DNA of 64,000 bases from Myxocyprinus asiaticus (lineage: Eukaryota; Chordata; Actinopteri; Cypriniformes; Catostomidae): assembly GCF_019703515.2 (NCBI RefSeq), contig NC_059347.1, forward strand, positions 18,684,001-18,748,000, given 5' to 3'. This document shows positions 1-13,185 of this stretch, piece after piece. The translations under genes and the position numbers were made by a program. The notes beneath the pieces are model-generated. The model was given only the letters and a program-made list of their open reading frames with translations. It had not been told where the DNA came from and ran no database searches. Position 1 is the stretch's first letter, and every line of letters begins with the position of its first letter.

Positions 1-1671
1 CACTTTGTTCGACTCCTATATGTTGTTGCTTTACACAGGAAGCACAGTGGGAAAGCTCCGATGATTTGAATGGATGAGGCACCCTGAGCATATGTATCTT
101 TTGTCTTGACAGAAGACACTGTAAGAGTAAACAGATCTTTATTGCTAACGGATTGGCCTGCTGAGGTACTCTGTTTGTGGGTATCTTTCAAGTGATCTAA
201 AACCAGTCTTTAAAGGTGAACACAGTAATTGTTTCCTCATTAAAACAGTTTTACTACTAAATATTAATTGTCATTTTGAAACACATGTATAAAATTGAGC
301 ACTCACATGAAATGGAATCTCCAGTCATATCAGTAACCTTATAAAAGCTGTTTTATTATACATGGAGAGGGTCCCCTCATGGGTGCTGCCATTTTATGTT
401 CACATGACCAGCTGAAAATACTCTCAATAACTGCCCTGCTATTGGACAAGTTTACTTATGGGTTAAATTAATCATGAAGGTGAATTTCAACAAAGCTTGT
501 CAGTCCAAACCAAACCAGTTTTTATTTATATTTTTGAGAGAGAGAGAGAGAGTATAAAACGCCAATAGTGGGTGGGACTAGATTTTTACTTAGTAAGACT
601 TCTTAAAACAACAAAAGTTTCACTTACAAAGTTTCCAGATAAAATTGACAATTTGTCGCCCTATGCAAGAAAACTATCAACTTGACTCGCCGTGTCCTAA
701 AATAAGCCTCGGGTCAAGAGTCAACAGCTGACAAGTTGTTGTTGACTTTCAAATGCTCGGCTGCCATGACAACGCTTTTGTTTCGGATGAGCGCTGTTCG
801 ACAAGATTCGGCAGTTCTAGAATGGAAACTTCTGTAGTATTGACACGAAGACTGTGTTAAATGTTTTTGTTCTAGAGCGTCGTCAGTTTTCAGTGCTCCT
901 AAACTAAACACTACTGCATATGCAATATAAGACCGTATGTCCTTTAAACTAGCACCGTATGACTTGGTGTTACGCTAAATATAGAATAGAAAGGCGTAAT
1001 GTACAGTAAATTCTAGTAATACAATAAGATGGCGACAGCGAACCAATAGGCGCGTTGATGCAATTTATTCATCACAAAACAACATAACGGCTGCGTTAAA
1101 ACCTAGTTGAACATTTAAGAGAAAACGTGTTATTAAATATGTCGCGCGATGACCACCGGCGAGCATATTTACGATGCTACTAGTTGATTGAATAAAAATA
1201 CAATACATACAATGTTGAAAAATGACTATAATTAAATGTATAACGCATCGCCTCTCCTGTTATGTATAGGCACAACACACCGAAATGCATGCATTATGTG
1301 CCATCTTATTCAAAGTTGTTTGTTTGTCTTACCAATGACAACGGTTCGGCGATTCGCTCTGCGTGTTTTTGTTGTTGATCCGTTGACAGTGTGTTTGAAC
1401 ACGGAGGTCTAACGTAGTTACTTCCTACTGGCAAAGCAGTGTTGTTGTTGTTTTGCAGCCTGCCGCTCCAGTGCAGTGGGTGGCAGCATTGCAGCATTAC
1501 ATCATAACCCGAATCATGAAAATGTAGATATTTTTGCTCAGTAGTAATAAGTAATTTATTATTCATGAAATTATCATGGTTTCCACAAAATACCATAGGT
1601 TAGTTAAAACATACATTAATATGAGATTGTCAAAAAGCTCCCTTTCAGAATCTTTCTGTCATTTTGTTTAA
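1..1671. other. intergenic stretch, no gene recognised
   Basis: I find no convincing exon or known repeat here. The short open frames at 714-911 and 1306-1596 have no recognisable domain and no splice context. A short (GA)n run lies at about 535-553. The AT-rich, stop-dense composition is typical of teleost intergenic DNA. Upstream exons of the TTF1-like gene could lie further left, outside the window. Confidence 0.5.
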
Positions 1672-1910
1672 AGGGATAGTTCGCCCAAAAATGAAAATTC
1701 TCTCATCATTTACTCACCCTCATGCCATCCCAGATGTGTATAACTTTATTTCTTCTGCTAAACACAAACGAAGATTTATACAAGAATATCTCAGCTCTGT
1801 AGGTCAATTCAATGTAAGTGAATGGTGGCCAGAACTCTGAAGCAGCAAAAAGCACATAAAGGCAGCATACAAATAATCCATAATGCTCCAGAGGTTAAAT
1901 CCATATCTTT
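1672..1910. mobile_element. MITE family 2, single arm
   Basis: The stretch begins right after TTAA with an AGGGATAGTTC-type end and follows the same consensus as the copies at 30051, 40633, 42874 and 63524 (matching the MITE arm from the terminal motif through the segment resembling ATGCCATCCCAGATGTG). Only one arm is present, so this is half of a normally palindromic element. Its inner end runs into the Tc1-like remnant that follows. It is non-autonomous and encodes no protein. Confidence 0.75.
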
Positions 1911-2193
1911 TTACAACAGAATTACAAAAGCATCAGGGAACAACTGAAAAGAAGCCGGCGAAGGAAGAAAGAGAGAGGGGAAAAAAGGCAAAGGTAGCCC
2001 ATACAAACTGTGATGACATGGCAGAAGAGCTGTCTGCAGGGACCACAGAAGTGGGGGAAATTCCTATGTATGGATTATAAGGAAACTGACTTTCATGAGG
2101 CTGAAGACCTCATGAAACCTGCCACACAAACTGGTACTAGAAAGCACACAAGGAAAATAAATGAAGATACAACAACAGAAATCGATCAAAATT

Positions 2194-2912
2194 TCACCTC
2201 ACCTCTCTTCCATGGATGGCATTTTTGGCCAGTGTTTTTCTGATAGTGGAGTCATGAACAGTGACCTTTTTTGATGGAAGAGAGGCCTGCAGTTCCTTGG
2301 ATGTTGTCCTTGCCTTTTTTGTGACTTCCAGATGAGTTATTGCTGTGCTCATGGAGGAATTTTGGAAGGGCAACCACTTCTGTGAAGGTTCACTACTGTG
2401 CCAAGTTTTCTCCATTTGGAGATAATGGCTCTCACTGTGGTTCTTTGGAGTCCCAGAGCCTTTCGAAATAGCTTTGTAACCCTTCCCAGACTCATGTATT
2501 TCAATCACCTTTTTTCCTCATTTCTAGAATTTCTTTTGACCTTGGCATATTGTGCTACTGGGTGAGACCTGTTAGCCAAATTCTTACTACTTATGAATTT
2601 TCATACTGAAAAAGTTCTATTTAGGTGTTGATTTGATTGAACAGGGCTGGCAGTAATCAGGCCTGGGTGTGTCTAGTCCAGCAGAACCCCATTATGAATG
2701 CAGTTTCATAGATTTGGTGATTCAGTAACTAAGGAGCAAATACTTTTTCACACAGGCCCAGTTGGTATTGGATAACTTTTGCTTCAATAACATCATTTAA
2801 AAGCTGTATTTTGAGTTTACTCATGTTAGAATTTTTGAAACAAATTAGTTTGAGATGTACACAAAAACAGAAGAAATCAGGATGGGGGCAAATAATTTTT
2901 CACAGTACTATA
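2194..2912 (-). mobile_element. Tc1-like element, 5' remnant
   Basis: On the minus strand a terminal repeat starts near 2912 and is followed by an open frame (2508-2194) that resembles the N-terminal helix-turn-helix half of a Tc1 transposase, including GKGYKAISK and a TTSKELQASL-like stretch. No catalytic DDE domain follows, so about two thirds of the element, including the other terminal repeat, is gone. It is a different Tc1 subfamily from the copy at 3096, judged by its terminal sequence. Confidence 0.7.
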
Positions 2913-3095
2913 ATTTATTTTTTTGTCATGATTATTTTTCCATTGGTTTCTCATTCTGAACAGGAAAGCTCAACTCATAAAACATCCTCTCACTTTCAAC
3001 TGCTTTTATGGAAGGTCATTGACCTTCTGCACCAAAAGCTTTCTGCTTAACATTAAGCTATGATGAAACATGCAATTTGTCATGCTTTCCAGATA

Positions 3096-4734
3096 CAATG
3101 CATCTGGAAAGTATTCACAGCGCTTCACTTTTTCCACATTATGTTACAGCCTTATTCCAAAATTGATTAAATTCATTATTTTCCTCAATTCTACAAACAA
3201 TACCCCATAATGACAACGTGAAAGTAGTTTGTTTGAAATCTTTGCAAATTTATAAAAATAAAAAAAACCACACACACACCACACAACAACAACAACATGT
3301 GCATAAGTATTCACAGCCTTTGCTCTACTTTGTTGAAGCACCTTTGGCACCAATTACAGCCTCAAGTCTTTTTGAGTATGATGCTACAAGCTTGGCACAC
3401 CTATTTTTGGGCAGTTTCTCCCATTCTTCTTTGCAGGACCTCTCAAGCTCCATCAGGTTGGATGGCGAGCGTCGGTGCACAGCCATTTTCAGATCTCTCC
3501 AGAGATGTTCAGTCCGGTTCAAGTCTGGGCTCTGGCTGGGCCACTCAAGGACATTCACAGAGTTGTCCCGTAGCCGCTCCTTTATCATCTTGGCTGTGTG
3601 CTTAGGGTCGTTGTCCTGTTGGAATATGAACCTTCGCCCCAGTCTAAGGTCCAGAGCGCTCTGGAGCAGGTTTTCATCAAGGATGTCTCTGTACATTGCT
3701 GCATTCATCTTTCTCTCAGTCCTGACTAGTCTCCCAGTTCCTGCCGCTGAAAAACATCCCCACAGCATGATGTTGCCACCACCATGCTTCACTGTAGGGA
3801 TGGTATTGGTCAGGTGATGAGCGGTGCCTGGTTTCCTCCAGACATGACGCTTGCCATTCAGGCCAAAGAGTTCAATCTTTGTTTCATCAGACCAGAGAAT
3901 TTTGTTTCTCATGGTCCGAGAGTCCTTCAGGTGCCTTTTGGCAAACTCCAGGCGGGCTGTCATGTGCCTCTTACTGAGGAGTGGCTTCCATCTGGCCACT
4001 CTACATTACAGGCCTGATTGGTGGAGTGCTGCAGAGATGGTTGTTCTTCTGGAAGGTTCTCCTCTCTCGACAGAGAAATGCTGGAGCTCTGTCAGAGTGA
4101 CTGTCGGGTTCTTGGTCAACTCCCTGACTAAGGCCCTTCTCCCCCAATCGCTCAGTTCGGCCAGGCGGCCAGCTCTAGGAAGAGTCCTGGTGGTTCCAAA
4201 CTTCTTCCATTTACGGATGATGGAGGCCACTGTGCTCACTGGGACCTTCAATGCTGCAGAAATTTTTCTGTACCCTTCCCCAGATCTGTGCCTCGATACA
4301 ATCCTGTCTCGGAGGTCTACAGACAATTCCTTGGACTTCATGGCTTGGTTTGTGCTCTGTTAACTGTGGGACCTTACATAGACAGATGTGTGCCTTTCCA
4401 AATCATGTCCAATCAACTGAATTTACCACAGGTGGACTCCAATCAAGTTGTAGAAACATCTCAAGGATGATCAGTGGAAACAGGATGCACCTGAGCTCAA
4501 TTTTGAGTGTCATGGCAAAGGCTGTGAATACTTATGTACATGTAATTTTTTTTTCGTTTTTTTATTTTTAATAAATTTGCAAAGATTTCAAAAAACTTCT
4601 TTCACGTTGTCATTATGGGGTATTGTTTGTAGAATTTTGAGGAAAATAATGAATTTAATCCATTTTGGAATAAGGCTGTAACATAACAAAATGTGGAAAA
4701 AGTGAAGCGCTGTGAATACTTTCCGGATGCACTG
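3096..4734 (-). mobile_element. Tc1-like DD34E transposon with one premature stop
   Basis: This is a complete Tc1/mariner element: terminal inverted repeats of roughly 160 bp (CAATGCATCTGGAAAG at the left, its imperfect complement at the right) flanked by TA on both sides. The minus-strand transposase runs from 4341 to 3325. It has an N-terminal helix-turn-helix region followed by a catalytic domain with WSDET (first Asp), FQQDNDPKH (second Asp) and a Glu in NRTEHLW. A single in-frame TAA at 4008-4006 splits it; the two halves are in the same frame. The usual PDLNPIE motif has drifted to NRTE. It is a recently dead copy that could be crossed over in trans but makes no full transposase. Confidence 0.9.
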
Positions 4735-5886
4735 TATACTTTCTACATTTAAATAAATTTTAGTCCGTGTTGAACTCTATAAGAGGCTATACTGAAAATG
4801 TATGCAACAGTTTTGTAGCTTAGTAGTTATGAGTTTTGAAAATGCCTAAGTTACACTTTTGTTTCATTCCCAGACCTTGCCATGATGTTTATACCTGTGG
4901 GAGGAAAATATTTGATAAAAACAAATACAAGGGAAGGTAGGAAATGTATCATTTTTTAAATGTCATTTGTTAAGAGAAAAGTGATCTGCTGCTCTGCTTT
5001 TTGTTTTTCTTCATGTAAAATTTAAAAAGCTCAACACTTTATATTCCTTTTCCCCAAAGGTTTACAGAAGAAATCAAAGCATTGCTCAGATTTCATACAA
5101 TGCATGGCAGTAACTGGCAAAAGATTTCAGAATTGACTGGTCATAGCCAGTTCGCTCTAGAGAAAAAATTTTCTCAGATCAGTAGCTGTAAGTTTAAATC
5201 CACAGACCTCTTTTCTTCATTTCCAACTATGTATATAGCTTGTCCTTTGTAGGTTATTGTTAGTCATATCAATCCCTTTTCACACAGCTTAAGTAGAAGG
5301 GCCATGGTCATAGGAGGTGGTGCAGAGACTTTTGAGGGCTGTGCGAAACCATATTGTAGCAAAACTGAAATCTGAGGCTAATAAGAAAACACCAACCAGA
5401 GTCAGTAGAGAAATGCTCTACAAGAAACTACCCTGTTTGATATTGCTTTGAAGGTAAAACTCGATGTTGGAGCAAGTGCCAAGAATGAAATGGTGAGAAA
5501 GAGGAAAATAATCATTATTGTTTTTAATATTCACACAAATTTGAATTCACATAACATTTTATGTAATTAACCTATTTCTATAATAATTTCCCCCCTCACT
5601 TCAGTTTCAGATAAACTGTCTAAAATCTGTGGTTGTCTGCTACAGAGGCTACTGTTCCTCTTAATGCTGCATAAACATTTTGCATGAATTTTCTGCTTCA
5701 CCCTTAAGGATGTCCAGCCTAGCTGTGCAGATGTCGTAAGGGGCTGTATACAGTGGCAAGATATCTCAGGAAAGCAAAATCAGGCTTATTAAAGCGTAAG
5801 AGAGCTTGTTTTTTGAAGGCTTGGTTAGAATGTATTATCTTGACTTGTTTTTACCTGGCATCTACTTGTAATACATAAAAATGTTC

Positions 5887-6560
5887 TTTACCACTCACAG
5901 GCAGGGGCGCAACTACACATTTCCAAGCGGGTATGCAAAACTACATTTTGTGCCCCATGTATCTGTCGGGGGGGGGGGTGATGTTGTAAGGGTCGAGGAG
6001 GCCGATTACACCACCTTTAGTGAGCCTCTGGCGCCCCCCTTTACATGGCGCCCCATACATTGCATACCTTGCATATATGGTTTTTGCACCTCTGCTCACA
6101 GGCTGTATGAAATGCAAATAGAGGATGTTGCGGATGTCGACTGGGAGGATCTCACCGCATTATTTGCAGCACCAACAATGTGATTATTACATGACTGATC
6201 TGCCTGCGTGATATCAAATCAGCCTGCGTGATATCGAATCGTCGGACAGTGGGGGGGGGGTGCTTAGCGCGAGGCGCAGTAGCAGATCCTGGCATAGGCG
6301 AATTAGGCAGCAACCGGCCACCCCCCCACAGTTCGCAAGATTGCAATGGGAAAAGGTGCCCCGAACTGTGCTGCCCCGCACCTGGCGAGGCGATAATCTG
6401 ACGTGGTGCGAGCTGCGAGGCGATCGTCTGTGTTCCACGAATGCTATACGGTCCTTGAGTAATGTATAATGTGTGAGGAATGGCAGCAGGTGGAGTTTCT
6501 GGTGCCCCCCTAGGGAGTTGGTTCCCTACGCAGAATGTATAATATGTGTAAAGGGAGCAG
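5887..6560. repeat. GC-rich repeat-like segment around a TTF1 exon
   Basis: This stretch contains G and C homopolymers (a run of ten G near 5970 and another near 6250) and two related GGTGCCCCC/GGCGCCCCC-type blocks that do not look like coding sequence. The TTF1 exon at 6102-6176 lies inside it. I cannot name the family. Open frames crossing it are GC-driven and have no domain. Confidence 0.3.
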
Positions 6561-7435
6561 TGGTACTGTCTCAAATTATATAACTAGCTTACTAACTCCT
6601 GTCCACTTTAATTAAAAAAAAAAAAAAAAAAGAAATTTAATGAGGAAGACGAAACTGATCAAAAGCAGAAAATATTTAAGATGTATTTTTTTTTTTTCCT
6701 GTGGTGATATGCTAATGCTGCATTCACGTTGTGTTGTAATTACAAGATGACTATTCGGAGATTCCACTCATAACACCAGAAATGACCCATGGGTGGCCTT
6801 GTTAATGACAACAAAATACTGTTACTACACAGCATTAATCCAATAATTAATGCATTCGTTGAACATGGGAAATTTTCCTAACAATGAGGGAAATATGAGA
6901 TCTCTGAAGGTTCCATTAGTATGATCGACTGATCCAAAATAAAGAGTATTCCCTAAGGAGTTCATTAAGTAGGTGTAACAGGCATCTGAGTCCAATTACA
7001 CAGGCTGCATTATTCAAGTTCCTAGTAACTAGAATAATGTGTCTGCTTATTCAGGCATGATGCTGCTGCTGGCGGCGGAGTAAATGAGCTTGGTGTCATG
7101 TTTTTTGTCCTCTGTGTCTGTGCCTCCATAAAGTGGCATCAGCTTGAAATTTAAGTGCCAAATTGGCAGAACAATGGTTTTGGAGGTTTGTATTTTCACT
7201 GAATTTTTGTGTGGACATAATATTAATTTTTTAGATTAAACACTTCTGTTCTGAAATCCATTATGTGCAGTAAAAATATTTCTTTTATTAATTTAATATT
7301 ATTCATTTATTATTGACAAAAGAACCCATGTATGTGCATGTAGTGACTGGAGTCTGAATTACCTTTTAAATCATGTCTATCAAGTTATGTTGGCTATCAA
7401 ACTAAATTGTTCCTTCTTTACATAATTTTCCCCAG
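6182..7435. other. intron-like sequence between TTF1 fragments
   Basis: Apart from the GC-rich part at its left, I see only poly-A and poly-T runs (near 6614 and 6686) and AT-rich DNA. The TTF1 segment expected between the WEDL exon and the final exon was not found. Confidence 0.4.
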
Positions 7436-7723
7436 ACATTGTTGACTTCCTGTATAAGAAAAGCTTGCCAGGACTGATTTTGAGGACTTTGATGAGAATG
7501 AGCTAAAAGTTGACCAGCAGGAGACCTTCCTTCTCGCTGACATCTTTAAGGACATTGAGGAATCTTGTGATGACAGTGATGAGGAGAGTGGACAAAGACA
7601 GAAAGAGTGACAGCAGTTTTACTTTACCTTAAATAATTGTACAAATCAATAAGACCTGGAAAAATATTGATGCTAAATATTCAAAAAAATGTACTGAATA
7701 TATGCTCAGTGTTAATGTTAAAA

Positions 7724-7729
7724 AATAAA
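7724..7729 (+). promoter_or_regulatory. poly(A) signal after TTF1-like gene
   Basis: A canonical AATAAA lies 114 bases after the terminal TGA of the TTF1-like last exon. Its presence shows that the 3' end of this copy was retained; it does not show expression. Confidence 0.5.
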
Positions 7730-7854
7730 CAACAGTCAGACTCTTGGGTGATGGAGAGAAAGTTTAGTTAGTATGAAGTTTTAAAGACAGGTTGTTGCAC
7801 TTCACATTAAACAGACATAAAACAATCCTGTTTCCTTAGCTTTGAGTCATTGGA

Positions 7855-10800
7855 CTACATTTTCAAATCAGCCATGGCTCGTTGCAATGGGTCAGAACTC
7901 CAGAAATCATGCTCCCAGCCTAGAAACCAGCCTGTGAATGTGGGAGGTTCAAAGCCCTGCTTCACCGTAACAATGGGTGTTCTCTTATCCCTATTGGCAG
8001 GATCCGTTTCAATATATTTAGCAGCTGAAGAGAAAAAAAAACAAAAAAGAAACTTAAGGATAAAGATAAATGGTTATCTAATAAAAACATCTGCACAATG
8101 TTGCTATTGAAAATTTGGTCCTTCTCACCTGAAGTCACAGCTTCATTTTTCTCTTCTTCATTAGCCTCGTTTCCAATCCAAATAAAGACCTTGGACACAA
8201 AATTGACTTTAAGAATGGCAGAGCATTAGTTTAGTTTTCTGGAGTTCATGTTATTGCTCAAGTGGTTACCTGATCCCAGGTGTCCAGGATCATTATATCA
8301 TCTGGAGCCAAGTCCTCCTGGGTCATCTCTCCTGGCACCTCCTCAATCTGGATAGACAAATAACAAAATTTGAGAAATATAAAGGATGGAACTGTATGCA
8401 TTTCAGTGATTGTGGCCTGTTAATTTTGGACCATTCTACACCTCCCTCCAACATGGTGACAAGAACACTTACAAGGAATGTTCCCGTTTTGTTAGAGCAT
8501 GCAAAGAGCCTTGGGGGATGTGTGTCCATTTTGTTCTTAAGCCTTTCAGATGTGCAGTACTCAGCCTTTCCTCCAAGAGCACTCCAAAAATCATCTATAC
8601 AGAAATTTGACAAAAAACCAAAGGGTTTATATCTTCAAATGTCAAGGTTAAATCATTTGGAACACTTGTCTACCATCAGTTAAGCAAAACATGTACACAC
8701 ACCTCCCTCTGCTCCTTCTGATATCTCTGAAAGTTCCACTCCTAAAATACCGCTGAGCTTTTGGGCTCCATTCTTTTCGACATTACTGGTACCCTGACCC
8801 AGCCACAGCTTAGAGCCTGAGGGAATCACTAAAACGAAGGCATCGTTGGAGTTGAGGCTGGAGGCCACAGCATCAACCTGTTTCAGACAGCGTGAACAAA
8901 ACAAATGCCAATTGTCTTAGGGAACCATTTTTGCATACATTTAAAAATGGAGAAGAACATGTGACAAAAACTAAACTGTACATTGTGCACAGCCACAGCT
9001 AAAATTTGACAATGTTCTTTCACTTTTGTTTATTCCACTCACCTCAACAGCTCGTGTATGCCCAGCAGGGTTGGCACGCACTTGGAAAAGGCGGACCTCA
9101 GAAGCCTGGGATTGGCCACCATCTCGTGAGGTTCCACCCTTGTGCACCACCATTGGGTGCCCTCCAAAGAGACTCATGAGTTGTGGGGGTTCTTTGCCTT
9201 GAATTACTCGCACCTATGTGGACAAACATGCTCACATTCATGGTGGTATATCAAGGTATCTTAGGAGTCAGCCTTTACATCGGGAGCATGTCTGTGATAC
9301 CTTAAAATGCTGCCTCCAGAGGCAACTTGCTAAGTTTTGGAACAGACCCATTGATTTGTTCATGTCTCAAATCTCTACTTGTATTATCACCTGAACTGCA
9401 GCCCCACCAAGCTCTGCATCAAGCTGTGCTGCCAGGATGGCAGAGGTTCCCTTCTCATCTTGACTGGAGTCCTCCCCCTGCCTTTGGACAAACAACTCCA
9501 TTAAATAAGCCTTTGCTGTGATGACTCATCTTATTGACTAACAGAAGCCAAGCTTGGTGAGGTTATGAGATACTCAAAGACCATCAGATTCTGTTACTTG
9601 TTCATGTGTAACATGAACGTCCCTGGCTTAGGATCAAATCCTCAGGCATTCTGTATGTTTAGTTTACAGATTCAGCATTCATAAAGGAATGGATTCTAGA
9701 AGTAAGAGTGTCTGTACTCCTTACCATATATATATGATCTGGCCCTGACGTTCTCCACGCCTGTAGCAGTACAGGATGATGTAACTATCTCCTCCATAGA
9801 ACTGCCCATGAGTGGATGGGTCAACTGGAACCTTGTCTGTTCCCTCAATGCGCCAGATCTTTCCAAAGCAACAACAGAAGACAAATTGTCCATTAATTAA
9901 ATTGTCAACTTCAACTCAGTTGTTGCAATCTTCTGCTAATTCCAATCTATTAGTACTTTGACAGCATAAGTGTCACATTTACCTTTTTCTCCCCTCTACC
10001 ATCATCAAACATCCCATACTGAGCAGCCATTGCATCCGATTTGTGAAGAGATGATGCATCAAATGGCACTTTCTTGATTTTGGCGATTTTGTTAGGCAGA
10101 TAGGCTTGTCCCATACCCTTTGTCTGGTCGGCATCGTGCCAGAACTTGAAAAACTGTTTGAAAAGAGGAGTCTCTCCATTCTCAGGGATGATCTGGACCT
10201 CAGTGTGTTTTGGGTAGCCCATCTTACTTATAAATTCCTCAGCAGTTTTCATACCTGCACTTCGCTCCTCTTTATTTGCCGCTTTACCTGTTTAAGGAAA
10301 AAAGGGTCAAGGTTTAGATTGAGGCATATCCCGCATATTTTGGTTGCATTGAACCGCTTCACTGACCTTTCCAGACAAATATCTTGCCACTGGAACCATG
10401 ATCCAAGATAAAGCAGTCAGTGGACTGGAGTGCACTTTGGGAAAAGGGGTTCTCCTCAGCCACTAAAGTAACTGACATGCTCCCACTGGCATTTGACACC
10501 TGAATGATAATGACCATCATAATATCCCATTTAGTACAATTTTCAATATAATTTCTTGGGTAAAAGCCAGCAAGTAGATCAATGTACCTTGTACAATTTG
10601 GCTGACTTCCTGTTGGATGCATCAGTCTTAGTGTCTTCAGATTGAGCGTCAGGAAGATTAGGCTTTGGTCCAAGAATCTGACAAAATATAGTAGAGCACT
10701 CACATTCAGAATGTTGAAAAACAATGCATGTTGAATACTCGCCAAGGCACATATTTATTATACTTTTAATGCCATGTGGGCATCAATGGCTATTTTCATG

Positions 10801-13185
10801 GCAAGATCAAATTAGTAAAAAAAACAAAATATGCCAAACAATAAGTAAAAACATTTCTTAGAACATTACAACAAAAACTATAGATGTTTCAATTTGACAT
10901 TTGATAGAAATTCAAAAACGTCATATAGTTTATGGACTCACTGCGGACTATAGCACAATTACGTAGTGGATTAAATCCATGTTTTAAGAAAAAAATAATT
11001 TTTCTCCCCAATTTTGGAATGCCCAATTCCCACTCCTTAGTAGTCCTCGTGGTGGCACGGTTACTCACCTCAATCCGGGTGGCGGAGGACAAGTCTCAGT
11101 TGCCTCTGCTTCTGAAACCGTCAATCCGCGCATCTTATCACGTGGTTTGTTGTGCATGACACCGCGGAGACTCACAGCACTACTCCGTGCTGACTCGTGC
11201 TACTCTCCGTGATCCACACACAACTTACCACGCACCCCATTGAGAGCGAGACCCACTAATCGCGACCACGAGGAGGTTACCCCATGTGACTCTACCCTCC
11301 CTAGCAACCGGGCCAACTGGTTGCTTAGGAGACCTGGCTGGAGTCACTCAGCATGCCCTGGATTCGAACTTGTGACTCCAGGGGTGATAGTCAGTGTCAA
11401 TACTCGCCGAGCTACCCAGGCCCCTATTTAATCCATGTTTTAATGGATTTAAAACGTTCGGAGCCATGATATACTGGATGTTTTTGATGGAAACAGCGTG
11501 TACAGTATGTAGCGTCATGAGTAAATAAAGTGAGAGAGTGCAATAATGACTGTATTTCCTTAAACTTTCTTTTATGTCAGTAGTATAGTATAGCATATTA
11601 ATAACTTTTGAGCTTCAGGGATTTCAGTCTTTTAAAGAATATGAGAGGTTGCTGACTATTTGGAGTGAATTTGTTTGGTATGGATAACTATGTTTTTTTT
11701 TTTTATTAGTTTGATTTTGTTTCAAGATGATGTCTACCGACAGTTAAACTACAAACTTTTAGTAGCCACTATGCTAATATAACCTGTCAAACAAAATTGT
11801 GTATAGGTTATATGCCACACTGACAACACTAAATAATATAATGTTGAAAAGAGAATATAATAAAATATGTAGCTGTGCGCATGCACATTAAAAACATCCA
11901 GTACGTCATTGAAGTCGACCACGTAGTGGATTTAATCCACTACATCACGCTACAGTTCGCAGTGAGGACAGCCTCAAGATTTTGAGTCTGTGCACATTAA
12001 AAAGTTGTTGTGCACTGTCTTTCTGTTCTAGAGCTATGAGCAAAGCATGGGCCTCTGCTGTAAAAATTGTGTTTTTTCCTGGAATACAGATGCCAAGGTG
12101 TTAAAAAAAATTATAATAAAAAAAATTTCTTCCTTGATCCTTACCAAGGCACTAGCCGATAACAAGTTAGTTAAGAAACACTGCATCGTATTATACTCAC
12201 TGTTAGAATCTTCTCATTTTCCCCTCCTTCCTCACATACAAGAAGTTTTGCTCTCCCACAACGCTCGTTATCGCGAATATCTTTGGAAACGCTGGTGGCC
12301 TTCAGCCTCTCAAACTGGTTACACTTGGATCCACACCACTGGTATATCTCCTGAGGTATGCACAAAGCATGAATACATTTTTAATATTTGAATTCTCAAT
12401 GGATATATGATAAAATGCAAAGGATTAATTTATTCCATTTCACCTTTCCCAGGTCCAGGATGAAGCAATCACCCTGGTTGAAGCTGTCCCAGCTCACTGG
12501 TACCTCAATGGCTCGGACTACACGTCTGCCACTCACATGGAGAACGCGCTTCACATCTACTTCATTAGAAGCTACATGTTTAAACCCAGAGGCAACTCCA
12601 CCTTGCTGAAGAAATTAAAATGCAGGTTGTTTAAAGAAATGGCACATGCAATCAATTTATGAAATGCATTTTATGTGCACCAAATGTAACAACTCTACCC
12701 ACCATGTATTTAAGACCTGATTTGAAGTAACCTACAAAGGTTTTTGACTCATATCCCTGGACTTCTCTGTACTGAATAGGTTTCCCTCCAAGGAAATCAT
12801 CCATTTGAGTGGTAAAGATGGCGGCTGCCCCACTCTCATCTAGTGTGCATGCATCACCTGGAGATACCATTTGAGGGACCAACAATTTTCAAAAACATGT
12901 TTGAAGATTCATGCCATTTAAGAGTTGATTTACTCAATACTCACAGGGGACAAATTCCATTTAAACTAAACACACAAAAACACCAGTCTTACCAATCCAG
13001 AAATGAAGGTCATATTGTAGATTTCCAGAGTTTTGCTTGATGGTATTGAGGATAAGGTAGGTGTCACCTGTATAGAACCCACCATATAGATTCTGAGGCA
13101 CAGGTGCCAAATCCAACTTTTCGATCCTCCATACCTGCAGGCCAGCCTGCTTTCCTGCCTTCTCAAATTCAGGGTGGTACACCAT
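7855..13185 (-). CDS. gsn: gelsolin, complete coding sequence in 15 exons
   Basis: Exons (high to low): 13185-12993, 12857-12703, 12605-12444, 12350-12201, 10677-10588, 10499-10367, 10287-9983, 9858-9725, 9481-9391, 9213-9043, 8877-8703, 8594-8473, 8347-8270, 8189-8129, 8024-7855. The phases agree throughout and give 729 residues plus stop, the size of cytoplasmic vertebrate gelsolin. The protein caps and severs actin filaments under calcium and PIP2 control and has six gelsolin repeats. Seen: [12 protein letters not shown] and [10 protein letters not shown] in repeat 1, LDDE-type acidic calcium-site regions, a linker before repeat 4, [18 protein letters not shown] sequence in repeat 4, and the repeat-6 end [19 protein letters not shown]. 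The start ATG follows a CAC-rich acceptor, and no secretion signal is encoded. Strong similarity to GSN plus RAB14 and CNTRL next door favours gelsolin over scinderin-like; which fish paralogue (gsna or gsnb) is not resolved. Confidence 0.92.
10988..11429 (-). mobile_element. tRNA-derived SINE in gelsolin intron 4
   Basis: On the minus strand the 5' head reads like a tRNA, with a box A (GTAGCTCGGCGAG) and a box B (GTTCGAATCCAGG); a conserved body follows and an A-rich tail lies at the low-coordinate end. It is flanked by a perfect 14-bp target duplication, AATCCATGTTTTAA (10974-10987 and 11430-11443). The same family occurs at 38179, 47703 and 55752. It moves through a partner LINE and encodes no protein. 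Confidence 0.9.

Larger units (their letters stand above)
4874..7610 (+). pseudogene. ttf1: TTF1-like (transcription termination factor 1), 3' exons, degraded
   Basis: Fragments in order match the C-terminal half of TTF1, the Myb-domain protein that stops RNA polymerase I in the nucleolus. Exon 4874-4936 ends in KIFDKNKYKG. Exon 5060-5187 carries a Myb repeat with HGSNWQKISEL and KKFSQISS. The 5290-5500 segment matches the next repeat (RLLRAVRNHIVAKLKSEANK, REMLYKK). A piece near 5700-5793 ends in SKIRLIK. Exon 6102-6176 holds LYEMQIEDVADVDWEDL. Exon 7436-7610 starts IVDFLYKKSLP and ends in an acidic tail and TGA. Damage: an in-frame TAG at 5311-5313, frame slips near 5445-5465 and in the last exon near 7470, and a stop near 5735. 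An AATAAA follows at 7724. It is most likely a decayed paralogue; sequencing indels could explain some slips but not the TAG. Confidence 0.75.

Noticed and set aside
3218..4363. Plus-strand open frames of 100-200 codons.
   Set aside because: Antisense shadows of the minus-strand Tc1 transposase.
5881..6183. 100-codon frame on the plus strand as a separate gene.
   Set aside because: Only its end (LYEMQIEDVADVDWEDL) is meaningful, and that belongs to a TTF1-like exon with a proper acceptor at 6101; the rest is GC-rich repeat.
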